A stretch of 64,000 bases of DNA from Pseudarthrobacter enclensis (GTDB lineage: Bacteria > Actinomycetota > Actinomycetes > Actinomycetales > Micrococcaceae). Below the pieces are notes generated by a model. The model saw only the letters and a list, made by a program, of their open reading frames with translations. It did no database searches and was not told where the DNA came from. The stretch is taken from NCBI RefSeq assembly GCF_030811655.1, contig NZ_JAUSRE010000006.1:62001-126000 (forward strand), read 5' to 3'. The position numbers and the translations under genes were made by a program. This document shows, one piece after another, positions 8,456-16,610 of the stretch (its first letter is position 1; each line of letters begins with the position of its first letter).

Positions 8456-10165
8456 TTAACGCCGGCGCCCTACCCACAGCGCATGCAGTAAAGGGACTGC
8501 GGAGACAGCCATCAGCACATTGCCCAGCACCAGGTCATCGGCGCGCACGATGGCACCGGCGACCAGCAGGGAACCGAAGACAACGGCGGAAGCGGAGCGT
8601 CGTACGGCCTTTTCCACGCGGGCGGCCTGGCGCTCCAGCCGCGGGACGGCCACCTGCAGTGACCCCTCCTCCATACGGGCGGCAAGGGCGTCAAGCCTTC
8701 CCGGCAGGCGCAGGGCAACACCTGCAGCGTCGAGGGCCTGGCGCGCCACATCCTGCACCAGGTTGCCGCGTTCGTCGCGCAGCAATTGCGCCGCATACGG
8801 TTCCACCGAATCCCAAAGGTTGAACCGCTCGTCCAGGGCACTGCAAACGCCGGACGTCAGCGACATGGCCCGGATGATGAGCAGGAAGTTCTCGGGAAGC
8901 TGGAATGGCAGGGAGCGGACCACGTCACCGAACTCCACCGCAAAGTCGCGGAACTCCCGCGGGTCCACTTCGCGCAGTTCGGCGAAGCCCATGCCGCCAA
9001 AACGGGCAAAGAGCTGCGTCATGGCCCGCTCCAGCGCCGCACTGTCAGCCGACGGCATCAGCACGCCTACGTCATTGATGGCCGCCACGAGTCCCTTGCC
9101 GTCGCGGGCGGCTGCAGCAATCACCAGCTTCCGCAGGCCGCTGCGGGTGGAGGCGGTCACCTCGCCCATCATGCCGAAATCGATGAACGTCAGTTTCCAG
9201 GGCAGTTCCCCTGTTCCTGCCGTGGCCGGGGTGACGAAGATGTTCCCGGGGTGCGGGTCGGCATGGAAGAAGCCGTTGGTGAAGAGCTGGTCGAACATGA
9301 TGGCCGCGAACGCGGGGGCAACCTGCGCAGGGTCGATGCCGGCGGCACGCAGTGCGTGGACGTCGGTGATCTTGATGGCCGTGACGTCTTCGAGGGTGAG
9401 TACCCGGCGCGTGGTTCGTTCCCAGACCACGGACGGTACCGCCACGCGCCCGTCGCCGGCGAAGTCCGCCGCGAAACGCTCTGCGTTGACGGCCTCCTGG
9501 AGGTAGTCGATTTCCGCAAGGCTGGTTTGGGCAAATTCCTCCACCAGCGCCGGCATGTCGGCGCGGCGGGACACGAGCCGGACGTGGCTGAGCCAGCCTG
9601 CGACCTTCCGGAGGGCAGCGAGGTCGACGTCGACGACGGCGCCGATGCCCGGCCGCTGAACCTTGACCACCACCGCCCCAAGTCCCGTGTCAGCGGCGTC
9701 CATTGGATTCAGGTGGGCCCGATGGGCCTGGCCCAGCGAAGCTGCCGCGATGGGCGTCTGGTCCACGGAGTCGAAGACGCGCGCCAGTGGAGTCCCAAGT
9801 TCCTGCGCCGCCAGTGCGGAGATCGCCGGAAAAGCCACCGGGGGGACCTCGTCCTGCAGCCCTTCGAGTTCCTTGGTGATCTCCGGCGGGAGGACATCGA
9901 GCCTCGAGGACAGGAACTGGCCCACCTTGATCATCAGGCCGCCAAGTTCCACCGCGAGGTCGTGGAACCTCTGGGCGAAACGCCGCATCCTCCGGGAGCG
10001 GGTCTGCGCGGCTATCCGGCCCAGTCCAATCCGGGGCAGGAACAGCTCGAACCACCAGGTGGTGGCGAGGTGCCAGGCTGCGAACCGCAGGATCCGCCGG
10101 TAGCGCCCACGGTGCTCCCGCACGGGGATCGGCCGCTCATTCCCCTCCTGGACGGTCGACGCCAC
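8456..10165 (-). CDS. ABC1/AarF (UbiB) family atypical kinase
   Basis: Membrane-associated atypical kinase of the UbiB/ADCK superfamily, about 569 residues. Family motifs in order are the KxGQ segment (LGGLMIKVGQFLSSRLDVLP), the Ala-rich loop (AAASLGQAHRAHL), the lysine VVKVQRPG, the catalytic loop ADPHPGNIFV and the metal motif FIDFGMMGEV. Two C-terminal hydrophobic helices form a membrane anchor. The GTG at 10165 is the likely start because it lies 6 bases after the PadR stop; longer forms would run back through that gene. The operon with PadR suggests control by it. The substrate is unknown; in other bacteria these proteins support isoprenoid quinone biology. Confidence 0.9.
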   Translation of the reverse strand: MASTVQEGNERPIPVREHRGRYRRILRFAAWHLATTWWFELFLPRIGLGRIAAQTRSRRMRRFAQRFHDLAVELGGLMIKVGQFLSSRLDVLPPEITKELEGLQDEVPPVAFPAISALAAQELGTPLARVFDSVDQTPIAAASLGQAHRAHLNPMDAADTGLGAVVVKVQRPGIGAVVDVDLAALRKVAGWLSHVRLVSRRADMPALVEEFAQTSLAEIDYLQEAVNAERFAADFAGDGRVAVPSVVWERTTRRVLTLEDVTAIKITDVHALRAAGIDPAQVAPAFAAIMFDQLFTNGFFHADPHPGNIFVTPATAGTGELPWKLTFIDFGMMGEVTASTRSGLRKLVIAAAARDGKGLVAAINDVGVLMPSADSAALERAMTQLFARFGGMGFAELREVDPREFRDFAVEFGDVVRSLPFQLPENFLLIIRAMSLTSGVCSALDERFNLWDSVEPYAAQLLRDERGNLVQDVARQALDAAGVALRLPGRLDALAARMEEGSLQVAVPRLERQAARVEKAVRRSASAVVFGSLLVAGAIVRADDLVLGNVLMAVSAVPLLHALWVGRRR

Positions 10166-10170
10166 CCGCT

Positions 10171-10707
10171 TCAGTCCTGGGCAAGGATGCCATACAGCCG
10201 GCGGCGGGCCTCGTCCAGCACCGCCACCGCCTGCCGCACCTGGTCCGGTGACCCGGTACGGCCAACCTGCGCCGCGGCCTGCGCCAGCTCCATTCCGGCC
10301 CTTGGGAGGGAAGCAGTGCCGGCCGTCGTAGTTTCCGGATCCCAAGGGGCAGCACCATGGTGGGCAGCCACCTCCTCGCGTCCGGCTTCGGTCAGCGAGT
10401 AGATCTTGCGGCCGTTGGATTCCTCGGCGCTGATGGTTCCTTCATCGGCGAGCAGCTGCAGCGTGGGATAGACGGAGCCCGCGCTTGGCTTCCAGCTGCC
10501 GCCGCTGCGCTTCTCGATCTCCCGGATGACCTGGTACCCGTGCATGGGCCGTTCAGCAAGCAGGGCCAGCACTGCGGCCCGGACCTCGCCTTTCCCGGCC
10601 CGGGTACCGGCCCGCTTCTCGAAGCGCGAACGCAGCTCTTCGACGGCCTGCCACATTCCTTCGAGGTTGCTTCCGCCAAAAGCACCTGCAGGGTGTGAAG
10701 CACGCAT
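10171..10707 (-). CDS. PadR family transcriptional regulator
   Basis: A 178-residue repressor-type regulator. A winged-helix domain at about residues 42-120 contains HGYQVIREIEKRSGG and the PadR signature SAGSVYPTLQLLADEG, followed by a helical Vir_act_alpha_C-like dimerisation region. The start is ATG 10707, preceded by AAGGAG at 6 bases. It lies directly upstream of the AarF-family gene, so it probably regulates itself and that kinase. Three 10-bp repeats immediately upstream (10731-10760) are good operator candidates. Confidence 0.92.
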   Translation of the reverse strand: MRASHPAGAFGGSNLEGMWQAVEELRSRFEKRAGTRAGKGEVRAAVLALLAERPMHGYQVIREIEKRSGGSWKPSAGSVYPTLQLLADEGTISAEESNGRKIYSLTEAGREEVAAHHGAAPWDPETTTAGTASLPRAGMELAQAAAQVGRTGSPDQVRQAVAVLDEARRRLYGILAQD

Positions 10708-10730
10708 GATGAACTCCTTCGTCAATCGCG

Positions 10731-10760
10731 AACGATATACAACGATACTCAGCGATACAG
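10731..10760. promoter_or_regulatory. Triple 10-bp direct repeat, candidate PadR operator
   Basis: Three consecutive decamers, AACGATATAC, AACGATACTC and AGCGATACAG, share the core RRCGATAY at a 10-base period, about one helical turn. They lie 24-53 bases upstream of the padR-like start, overlapping the expected promoter. Confidence 0.55.
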
Positions 10761-10857
10761 GACGGCACCAGAGCCGGAAGGGGACCGGGAGACCTGCAGC
10801 AGGCGCGGTAACTGCCGGCGCGGCCGGCTGCCGCGAAGTGCAGGATTCCCCGAAGCC

Positions 10858-11661
10858 TCAGGTCCTGCGCAGGGTGAGGATCTGTTCCGCGCGGCCGAAC
10901 GGACCCTGCCGGTCGTGCAGCACAGTCGAGGTGAGGCCGATCCCGTCGCTGCCGAACGACACTGCGTTGTCCAGTCCCAGCCACTCCCCCTGGGGGCGGC
11001 GGTACATGTGGACCTGGAGGTCCAGGTTGGGAAATGCGTAGCTGTCTTTGCCCGGAGGGACCCGCGCGGCGATGCCGTTGGCGGTGTCCACCAGGCCCAT
11101 CAGGCGGGCAAAGTCGCCGCTGTCCGCGGTGCTGGTCAGCGGGTGTTCGGTGCGGAGCCACACTTTTCCCGCACCCGGCCGGTGCCCTTCGGCCACCCGC
11201 ATCTCGAGGGACCGGATGTAGCCGCCGGGCCAGACGGCGGAACCGTCATAGGGCTTGCATTCGTCAGGGCCGGGTATCGCTGCGTCCTCGACGGCGGCAA
11301 CCTCACTGGTGTCGCTCGTGAGCATGCGCCAGCCGGTGGCACGGATCGCCGTCCTCCCGCCCGCCACCAGCTCGGCCTGCACCAGTTCGATGGTGCGGCC
11401 GGCCCGCAGTGTGGCGGTGTCGATCCGGAAGTCGCCGCCGGGGATCAGGCCAAGGATTTCGTAGCTGATGCGGGCCATCCGCATGTCATCCCTGGGCTGG
11501 TGCCGTTCCAAAAGGTCTGCCAGGAGGCCGGATGCCGGAGCCATGTGCTGCTCGTGGACATTCCAGGCGCCCTGCGCGTGGATGGTGGACCGGAACCGGC
11601 CGCCACCCAGGTCCTGGTAGTAGAAGTTGCCCTCGGCGAGTTCGGGCAGGTCTGCGGTCAA
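10858..11661 (-). CDS. Thioesterase family protein (TesB-like double hotdog)
   Basis: A 267-residue protein resembling acyl-CoA thioesterases of the double-hotdog, TesB-like class. Visible features are the N-terminal hotdog segment (FRSTIHAQGAWNVHEQHMAPASGLLADLLE), the central PGGDFRIDTATLRAGRTIEL strand/turn pattern and a C-terminal hotdog half with LDLQVHMYRRP and GSDGIGL. It is predicted to hydrolyse acyl-CoA; chain length is unknown. The TTG start at 11661 is preferred because AAGGGG lies 8 bases before it and the similarity begins there. Upstream extension to 11799 has no similarity and no ribosome site. Confidence 0.82.
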   Translation of the reverse strand: MTADLPELAEGNFYYQDLGGGRFRSTIHAQGAWNVHEQHMAPASGLLADLLERHQPRDDMRMARISYEILGLIPGGDFRIDTATLRAGRTIELVQAELVAGGRTAIRATGWRMLTSDTSEVAAVEDAAIPGPDECKPYDGSAVWPGGYIRSLEMRVAEGHRPGAGKVWLRTEHPLTSTADSGDFARLMGLVDTANGIAARVPPGKDSYAFPNLDLQVHMYRRPQGEWLGLDNAVSFGSDGIGLTSTVLHDRQGPFGRAEQILTLRRT

Positions 11662-11818
11662 AGCTGGCCCCTTACGGAAGTTCAGTGAATTGCCACTAAC
11701 TCTATCCTTCGCGGTGGACGGCACGCCGGGACGGCACACGAAATGTTGGAGGGTGCGGGTGGCAATCGGACTAGAGTAAGGAACTGGTCCTGTCGGCAAC
11801 CCTCAAAAGAGGTGTTTC

Positions 11819-12496
11819 ATGCGCGTCATCAGCTACAACCTACGCAAGCACAAGGCCAGCGGCGAGCTTCTCGCCCTGGCCCGGAACCATGACATCGATG
11901 CGCTGTGCCTCCAGGAGGTGGATGCCAGCGACCTCCCGGAAACCCTGGGCCCGCTTCACCTGGCGGACGCCACCAAGGGCAACCGGCTGGGATTGGCCAT
12001 CTACTACCGGACCAGCCGGTTCACGGCGCTGGACACGCAGTCCTTTGCCCTGAAGAAATCCATGCATGACCGGGTGCTGGCCCCGGCCCACGAGCGGCTT
12101 ATCGGCACCAGGGTGGTGGACAATGAAACCCAGCATGAGCTGGTTATCGGTTCATTCCATGCCGCGCCGCTGACGGCCTCCAACTCGCTGCGGCGCAAGC
12201 AGATCCATGCAGCGCACGCAGAACTGCTCAGCATGGGCAGGGGCCTGATGACCCTCATGGTGGGCGACTTCAACTACCCGTTCTTCACCAAGAACCTCGA
12301 TATGCACATGAAGAACTCCGGCTATGCCCTCTCCCTGAGCAACCGCCGCACCTATACGCGGTACAAGGTGTTCAAGGGCCACTTCGACTTCGCCACCTCG
12401 CTGGGCCTCGACATTGCGAGCGTGGAAACCCTGCCGCGCGGCAACTCAGACCACCTGCCCATCCTGGTGAGCGCCGAATACGGCGAGGGCTACTAG
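11819..12496 (+). CDS. Endonuclease/exonuclease/phosphatase family protein
   Basis: A 225-residue single-domain member of the DNase I-like superfamily. Motifs appear in order: MRVISYNLRKH at the N-terminus, CLQEVD (metal-binding Glu), GDFNYP and the C-terminal SDHLPI with the catalytic His. It could be a nuclease or a phosphoesterase; the substrate cannot be told from sequence. No signal peptide. Its stop overlaps that of the convergent Nudix gene by a few bases. Confidence 0.9.
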   Translation: MRVISYNLRKHKASGELLALARNHDIDALCLQEVDASDLPETLGPLHLADATKGNRLGLAIYYRTSRFTALDTQSFALKKSMHDRVLAPAHERLIGTRVVDNETQHELVIGSFHAAPLTASNSLRRKQIHAAHAELLSMGRGLMTLMVGDFNYPFFTKNLDMHMKNSGYALSLSNRRTYTRYKVFKGHFDFATSLGLDIASVETLPRGNSDHLPILVSAEYGEGY

Positions 12497-13011
12497 CGGG
12501 GCTCCGCCAGCCCGTCCAGCGCCACCAGCAGGTCCGGCCACGCTGCCGCGAAACCGGGATGCAGGTCCAGGGAATCCACCTCGGCAACCGGAACCCAGAG
12601 CAGGGCGATACTCTCGGGATCGCTGATGACGGGGTCGAAGGATTCCTGCACCTGAACCACCACCGTGGTGTAGGACCAGTAACCATGGTCCAGCACCGAG
12701 GTGAACAGCACCTCCACGCTCTCCGACGGGACGGCAGCCTCCTCCCGGGCTTCCCGGAGGGCGCCCTCAACCGCTTCCTCACCTTCGTGCAGCGCACCGC
12801 CGGGCAGGCCCCAGGTTCCGCCGTTATGGCTCCATACGGCGCGGTGCTGCAGGAGGACTCCCCTGGCCGGATCCCAGGCCAGGACGCCGGCCGCGCCAAA
12901 CCTGCCCCAGAACCGGCCGCGCTCGCCTTCCACCCAGGCGTCGCCGGGATCGCGGGGGCCGGTCCGCTGCGGCGGAGTGGAAGACAGGCTGGAGGTAGGG
13001 AAATGGTCCAT
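12493..13011 (-). CDS. NUDIX hydrolase
   Basis: A 172-residue nucleoside-diphosphate-linked pyrophosphatase. The Nudix box is clear: GALHEGE, seven residues, then REAREEAAV, matching GX5EX7REUXEEXGU except that the last Gly is Ala. Such proteins clean up oxidised or non-canonical nucleotides or NDP-sugars using Mg2+; the substrate is unknown. The N-terminal 25 residues are Pro/Ser-rich and may be linker. ATG start at 13011, tail-to-tail with the EEP-family gene. Confidence 0.92.
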   Translation of the reverse strand: MDHFPTSSLSSTPPQRTGPRDPGDAWVEGERGRFWGRFGAAGVLAWDPARGVLLQHRAVWSHNGGTWGLPGGALHEGEEAVEGALREAREEAAVPSESVEVLFTSVLDHGYWSYTTVVVQVQESFDPVISDPESIALLWVPVAEVDSLDLHPGFAAAWPDLLVALDGLAEPR

Positions 13012-13043
13012 TGCCCCAGTTTGACAGGTGAAGCGGCGGGACG

Positions 13044-13235
13044 TCAGGTGCCCTGCCCGTGGTCGACGGCGAAATCACCGCCGGGATACATGACAGTTTC
13101 GTGGCCGTCGTCGAACCGGACAAGATAGGGCGGCCCACCACCCGGACCCCGCACCTCCAGGATCACCCCGTGCCGGTCTGCGGACCCCACATTCCTGCCG
13201 CGCACCACGATCCGGTCACCTTGGGCTGCCTCCAT
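13044..13235 (-). CDS. DUF1918 domain-containing protein
   Basis: Small protein of 63 residues made only of the DUF1918 fold, an SH3-like barrel widespread in Actinobacteria. It contains GDRIVVRGRNVG, HGVILEVRGPGGGPPYLVRF and DDGHETVMYPGGDF. Function unknown. Start ATG 13235 with GGAGGTGATTGCC as ribosome site. It reads away from the metallophosphoesterase gene at 13309, sharing a 73-base divergent region. Confidence 0.85.
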   Translation of the reverse strand: MEAAQGDRIVVRGRNVGSADRHGVILEVRGPGGGPPYLVRFDDGHETVMYPGGDFAVDHGQGT

Positions 13236-13308
13236 GGCAATCACCTCCACGCCCCAAGGGTACGGCTCGCGGACGCGCCGGAAAAGGGCCGCATGGCAGG
13301 ATTCCGGT

Positions 13309-13815
13309 ATGCCGTTGAACCTCCTGCTGCTCGCCGACACCCATGTACCCAAACGCGCCCGGGACCTGCCGGAACAGGTGTGGTCCGCCGTCGAAAAGGC
13401 CGACGTGGTCTTCCACGCCGGCGACTGGGTGGAGGCAGCGCTGCTGGACCAATTCGAACGCCGGAGCAAGCGGCTGCTGGCCGTCCATGGCAATAACGAC
13501 GGCCCTGAATTACGCCGGCGCCTGCCCGAAACGGCAACCGTCACTCTGGCCGGAGTCCGCTTTGCGATGGTCCATGAGACCGGCCAGGCCAAGGGCCGCG
13601 AACTTCGGTGCGAAGCACTCTATCCCGATGCCGATGTGTTGGTGTTCGGCCATAGCCACATCCCCTGGGACACGGTCTCGCCGCGCGGCCTGCGCTTGCT
13701 GAACCCGGGTTCCCCCACGGACCGCCGCCGCCAGCCCTCCTGCACGTTCATGGAGGGTGTGGTAGACGCCGGCCGGTTGACTGACGTCAGGCTGGTGGGA
13801 GTCCGGCAGGGCTGA
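13309..13815 (+). CDS. YfcE/MJ0936-type metallophosphoesterase
   Basis: A 168-residue calcineurin-like phosphodiesterase. All five metal-site motifs are visible: LLADTH, FHAGDW, VHGNND, MVHETG (in place of the usual HG) and FGHSHIP, followed by LNPGSPTDRR typical of the YfcE group. Probably a small cytoplasmic phosphodiesterase with Mn2+; natural substrate unknown. Start ATG 13309 has only a weak GCAGG site. Confidence 0.9.
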   Translation: MPLNLLLLADTHVPKRARDLPEQVWSAVEKADVVFHAGDWVEAALLDQFERRSKRLLAVHGNNDGPELRRRLPETATVTLAGVRFAMVHETGQAKGRELRCEALYPDADVLVFGHSHIPWDTVSPRGLRLLNPGSPTDRRRQPSCTFMEGVVDAGRLTDVRLVGVRQG

Positions 13816-13873
13816 CGCGCCAGTGCCCGCGGCCGCTTGGCAGGGCGGTATCCATTGCCTAGGCTGGGAACCG

Positions 13874-13885
13874 TAAGCATGCTTA
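13874..13885. promoter_or_regulatory. 12-bp perfect palindrome TAAGCATGCTTA
   Basis: A perfect inverted repeat 87 bases upstream of the SDR start and in its presumed promoter. A looser relative, AGTACGCATACT (21013-21024), sits between the divergent DUF5709 and AI-2E permease genes. Binding protein unknown. Confidence 0.4.
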
Positions 13886-13971
13886 GCTTCCAGCTGTGGC
13901 GTTTTGACCGCAGGATGCTTCAGTTCCGGGGCGACGAAGAAGCCCGAGTCCGCACGAACAGGAGGAGCACC

Positions 13972-14865
13972 ATGACTGACCAGTACACCTTCCGCAATCC
14001 CGTAACTGCCTACGAAAAGATCTCCCCGCCCAAGCAGCACCAGCCCGAACCGGGCCTCGACGCGGGACTGCAACCCAAGGCCGACCTGGGCGAAGAAACC
14101 TACCGCGGCACCGGCCGGCTGGAAGGCCGCCGCGCCATTGTGACCGGCGCGGACTCCGGGATCGGCGCCGCAACGGCCATTGCCTTCGCCAGGGAAGGCG
14201 CCGACGTCGTGCTTTCCTACCTGCCGCAGGAAGAGGAGGACGCCTCGCGCATTGCCGGGCTCATCGAGGCGGCCGGCCGCAAGGCCGTCAAGGCGCCGGG
14301 CGACCTCAAGGACCCTGCGGCGTGCCGGGACCTGGTGGACACCGCTGTGGCCGTCCTGGGCGGGGTGGACATCCTGGTCAACAATGCCGGCAAGCAGGTA
14401 GCCCAGGAGGATCTGCAGGATATTACCGACGAGCAGTTCGACCACACCCTGAAGACAAATGTCTACGCCATGTTCTGGGTGACCAAGGCCGCCGTCCCGC
14501 ACATGCCGGCTGGCTCGACCATAATCAACACGACGTCCATCCAGGCATACAACCCCTCGCCCACGCTGGTGGATTACGCCACCACCAAGGCCAGCATCAA
14601 CAACTTCACGAAGGGCCTGGCCCAGCAGCTGGCGCCCAAGGGAATCCGGGTGAACGCAGTGGCTCCGGGGCCGATCTGGACACCGCTGCAGGTCAGCAGC
14701 GGGCAGCCAAAGGAGGAACTGCCGGAGTTTGGGCAGTCCACTCCCCTGGGCCGTGCAGGCCAGCCGGCCGAACTGGCACCCGCGTACGTCTTCCTGGCCT
14801 CGCCTGAGTCAAGCTACGTGGTGGGCGAGACGCTGAACGTCAACGGCGGCAGCCCCACGCCCTAG
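13972..14865 (+). CDS. SDR family oxidoreductase, general-stress type
   Basis: A 297-residue classical-type short-chain dehydrogenase with an N-terminal extension of about 45 residues (NPVTAYEKISPPKQHQPEPG), as in YghA/YhdF/GSP39-like stress SDRs. Motifs seen are the nucleotide-binding TGADSGIG, NNAGKQ, the catalytic Ser in NTTSIQAYNP, the YATTK catalytic Tyr/Lys pair and PGPIWTPL. The natural carbonyl substrate is unknown; a role in stress physiology is inferred from the subfamily. Start ATG 13972 is preceded by GGAGGAG. Confidence 0.92.
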   Translation: MTDQYTFRNPVTAYEKISPPKQHQPEPGLDAGLQPKADLGEETYRGTGRLEGRRAIVTGADSGIGAATAIAFAREGADVVLSYLPQEEEDASRIAGLIEAAGRKAVKAPGDLKDPAACRDLVDTAVAVLGGVDILVNNAGKQVAQEDLQDITDEQFDHTLKTNVYAMFWVTKAAVPHMPAGSTIINTTSIQAYNPSPTLVDYATTKASINNFTKGLAQQLAPKGIRVNAVAPGPIWTPLQVSSGQPKEELPEFGQSTPLGRAGQPAELAPAYVFLASPESSYVVGETLNVNGGSPTP

Positions 14866-14902
14866 CAACACCCACGGGCCCGGCTGGCCCCGCCGGCAGG
14901 CG

Positions 14903-15346
14903 TCACCCGGCTTCCTGGCCGGCCAGGAGCTCGTCGGTGGAAGGGTCCGGCTCGCCGTCGAAGAACTGGGCCAGGACGGTCTTGAACACTGTTTCTCCGG
15001 GCGCGGCCCGGAGGAACAGTGTCATGGACGACCGCAGCTTCTTGGCGTCGATGCCGCCAAAAATCTCGTCGGCCGACTGTTCAGCGTGGTTGGCCAGGAC
15101 CAGCGCGCATTCCAGGAGTCGCGGCCCCAGGACTTCATGGTCCAGGTAGGCGCGGGCCTCGGCCAGCGAGGAGATGGCGTATTTGCGGGAGGTGGCACTC
15201 TGCCCCAGCCCGGCGATCTGCGGAAAGATGAACCACATCCAGTGCCCGGACTTGCGGCCGACTTGAAGCTCCCCCAGCGCCTGCTCATAGGTTCCGCCGC
15301 TGTTTTGGGCGGCGACAAAACGTTCAAGGTCAAAGGGCTCATGCAT
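14903..15346 (-). CDS. DUF1810 domain-containing protein
   Basis: A 147-residue cytoplasmic protein of the DUF1810 family, recognised from FDLERFVAAQNSGGTYEQAL, GRKSGHWMWFIFPQIAGLG and SRKYAISSLAEARAYLDH. The family has calpastatin-like annotations but no settled function. ATG at 15346 with an AGGAGAT ribosome site. It follows the AlkD-like gene by 21 bases in the same direction, so it may end a four-gene run with the DksA-like gene. Confidence 0.88.
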   Translation of the reverse strand: MHEPFDLERFVAAQNSGGTYEQALGELQVGRKSGHWMWFIFPQIAGLGQSATSRKYAISSLAEARAYLDHEVLGPRLLECALVLANHAEQSADEIFGGIDAKKLRSSMTLFLRAAPGETVFKTVLAQFFDGEPDPSTDELLAGQEAG

Positions 15347-15367
15347 AGGGATCTCCTGGGTTCATTG

Positions 15368-15895
15368 TTAAAGCGCCAAATCTTTTTCAAGGGCAGCGGC
15401 CGCTGCCTGCAGCTGGGGGTCGGGATCGCCGCGCCACCGGGCCAGGACAACGCCGGCCCGCTGGCGGTCCCGCTCCCCGAGCCCGGCCAGCAGCGGAGCC
15501 AGGACATCGGCAAGCAAGGGCTCCGTCAGGTCGGTTGCCTGGGCGGACCGAAGGAACCCTTCCAGCCGGGTCAAATCCGAATGCCGGAGCAGCCGCACCC
15601 TTGACTGCAGCAGCACCACGGCGGCCAGGCGCCGCTCGAACACGGGACGGGAGCCTGGTCGCGGCTGCCCCCACAGGGCGGAGGCCAGCATCACCGTTCC
15701 ATCGTGGTCAAGGTCCTTGAACTTGCGCAGCGCGTCCCGAACCGTGCCGCGGACGGCCCCCACGGAAGATCCGTAGGAGGCCAGCACCCCGCCCAGCCGG
15801 GCTCCGACGTCGTCCGCCCGATACCAGGCGCCCTCGTTCCGAAGGGTCCGGTCAACAAACTCCGCCGCCGCGGAAACGACGTCCGCAGCGGTCAT
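15368..15895 (-). CDS. HEAT-repeat-like / possible DNA alkylation repair protein
   Basis: An all-helical protein of 175 residues with repeated helix pairs (DALRKFKDLDHDGTVMLASALW; RRLAAVVLLQSRVRLL; LADVLAPLLAGLGERDR), reminiscent of AlkD-type HEAT-like glycosylases. The assignment is a resemblance only; catalytic residues are not obvious. The ATG at 15895 overlaps the stop of the DksA-like gene in an ATGA, giving translational coupling. Longer in-frame starts would run through that gene and are less likely. Confidence 0.6.
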   Translation of the reverse strand: MTAADVVSAAAEFVDRTLRNEGAWYRADDVGARLGGVLASYGSSVGAVRGTVRDALRKFKDLDHDGTVMLASALWGQPRPGSRPVFERRLAAVVLLQSRVRLLRHSDLTRLEGFLRSAQATDLTEPLLADVLAPLLAGLGERDRQRAGVVLARWRGDPDPQLQAAAAALEKDLAL

Positions 15896-16251
15896 CGCCC
15901 GCGCCCTGAGGAGGCATGCCGGATGCAAAACGGAGTCCACGGCCGGGCCTCCAGCCTGCCTTCCGCGATGGGCTCCCCGCACTCGGCGCAGGTTCCGTAG
16001 GTGCCCGCGGCCAACCGGGCCAGGGCCGCCTCGATCTGGTCAAGGCCAGCTGAGCTTTGCTTCAGGAGCGCCGCGGCCTGCGACAACTCGAAGGCTATCG
16101 TGGCGCCTTCCGGATCGTGTTCGTCGTCCACATTGGAGTCCTGGCGGGCTGAATTAGCCGCCTCGATGTCGGCCCGCAGCGCCGGCAGCAGCGCCATCCG
16201 CCGCTCCCGCTCCTCCTCGAGCAGCGCGTGGAACCGGTCGAAATCTGGCAT
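15892..16251 (-). CDS. TraR/DksA family zinc-finger protein
   Basis: A 119-residue protein with an N-terminal coiled coil (DFDRFHALLEEERERRMALL to about residue 75) and a C-terminal C4-type finger, YGTCAECGEPI...PFCIRH. The usual CxxC-x17-CxxC of DksA is here CxxC-x17-CxxH, so a CCCH site is likely. DksA-like proteins bind the RNA polymerase secondary channel; the actinobacterial relatives (RbpA-unrelated) are poorly characterised. It is translationally coupled to the downstream HEAT-like gene. Confidence 0.88.
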   Translation of the reverse strand: MPDFDRFHALLEEERERRMALLPALRADIEAANSARQDSNVDDEHDPEGATIAFELSQAAALLKQSSAGLDQIEAALARLAAGTYGTCAECGEPIAEGRLEARPWTPFCIRHASSGRGR

Positions 16252-16389
16252 GGGGAAAGCCTAGCGCGTCCGTCAGTGCCGGTTCAGGCGTACACGCCAT
16301 CCATACGATTGCTCAATCCGAGAGGAGAAACTCGTATGTTATCCAAATGTGACAATTACTCCGAGCGCGGGTTATGGTCTTTTGGTGTC
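16252..16389 (+). other. Intergenic leader and promoter of the LysM gene
   Basis: First part of a 359-base gene-free stretch between the divergent DksA-like gene and the LysM gene. A possible promoter is TTGCTC near 16309 with TATGTT near 16335. The remainder is covered by the riboswitch entry. Confidence 0.4.
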
Positions 16390-16525
16390 CCTCTCAGACG
16401 GGACATTCCCGTCAGCATGCCGAGCCCTGCCGCTGACCATGGGATTCAACCGCTCCAGCTGGCAGGGACGGGGGAACCAAGTTTCCACGGCCACTTGCGG
16501 CCTTGGGGTTAAGTCGACAGCGCCT
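16390..16525 (+). promoter_or_regulatory. Probable c-di-AMP riboswitch (ydaO-yuaA type)
   Basis: The leader of the LysM/NlpC-type gene carries segments characteristic of ydaO-yuaA RNAs: CCGAGCCCTGCCGCTGACC, then GACGGGGGAACCA, then TTGGGGTTAAGTCGAC, in the right order and spacing. Such riboswitches bind c-di-AMP and commonly control actinobacterial cell-wall hydrolase (RPF, NlpC/P60, LysM) genes, which matches the downstream gene. Boundaries are approximate; no folding was run. Confidence 0.65.
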
Positions 16526-16610
16526 CCGTCCATCGCGGAGTCACTCCGGCCGGGTATCTCCAGCCCGAACCCGACAGCTCACCCCGCAGGCATGGGAGAG
16601 GCGATCAACC

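Noticed and set aside
8786..10402. Long plus-strand frame opposite the AarF kinase
   Set aside because: Mirror frame; all kinase motifs are on the other strand.
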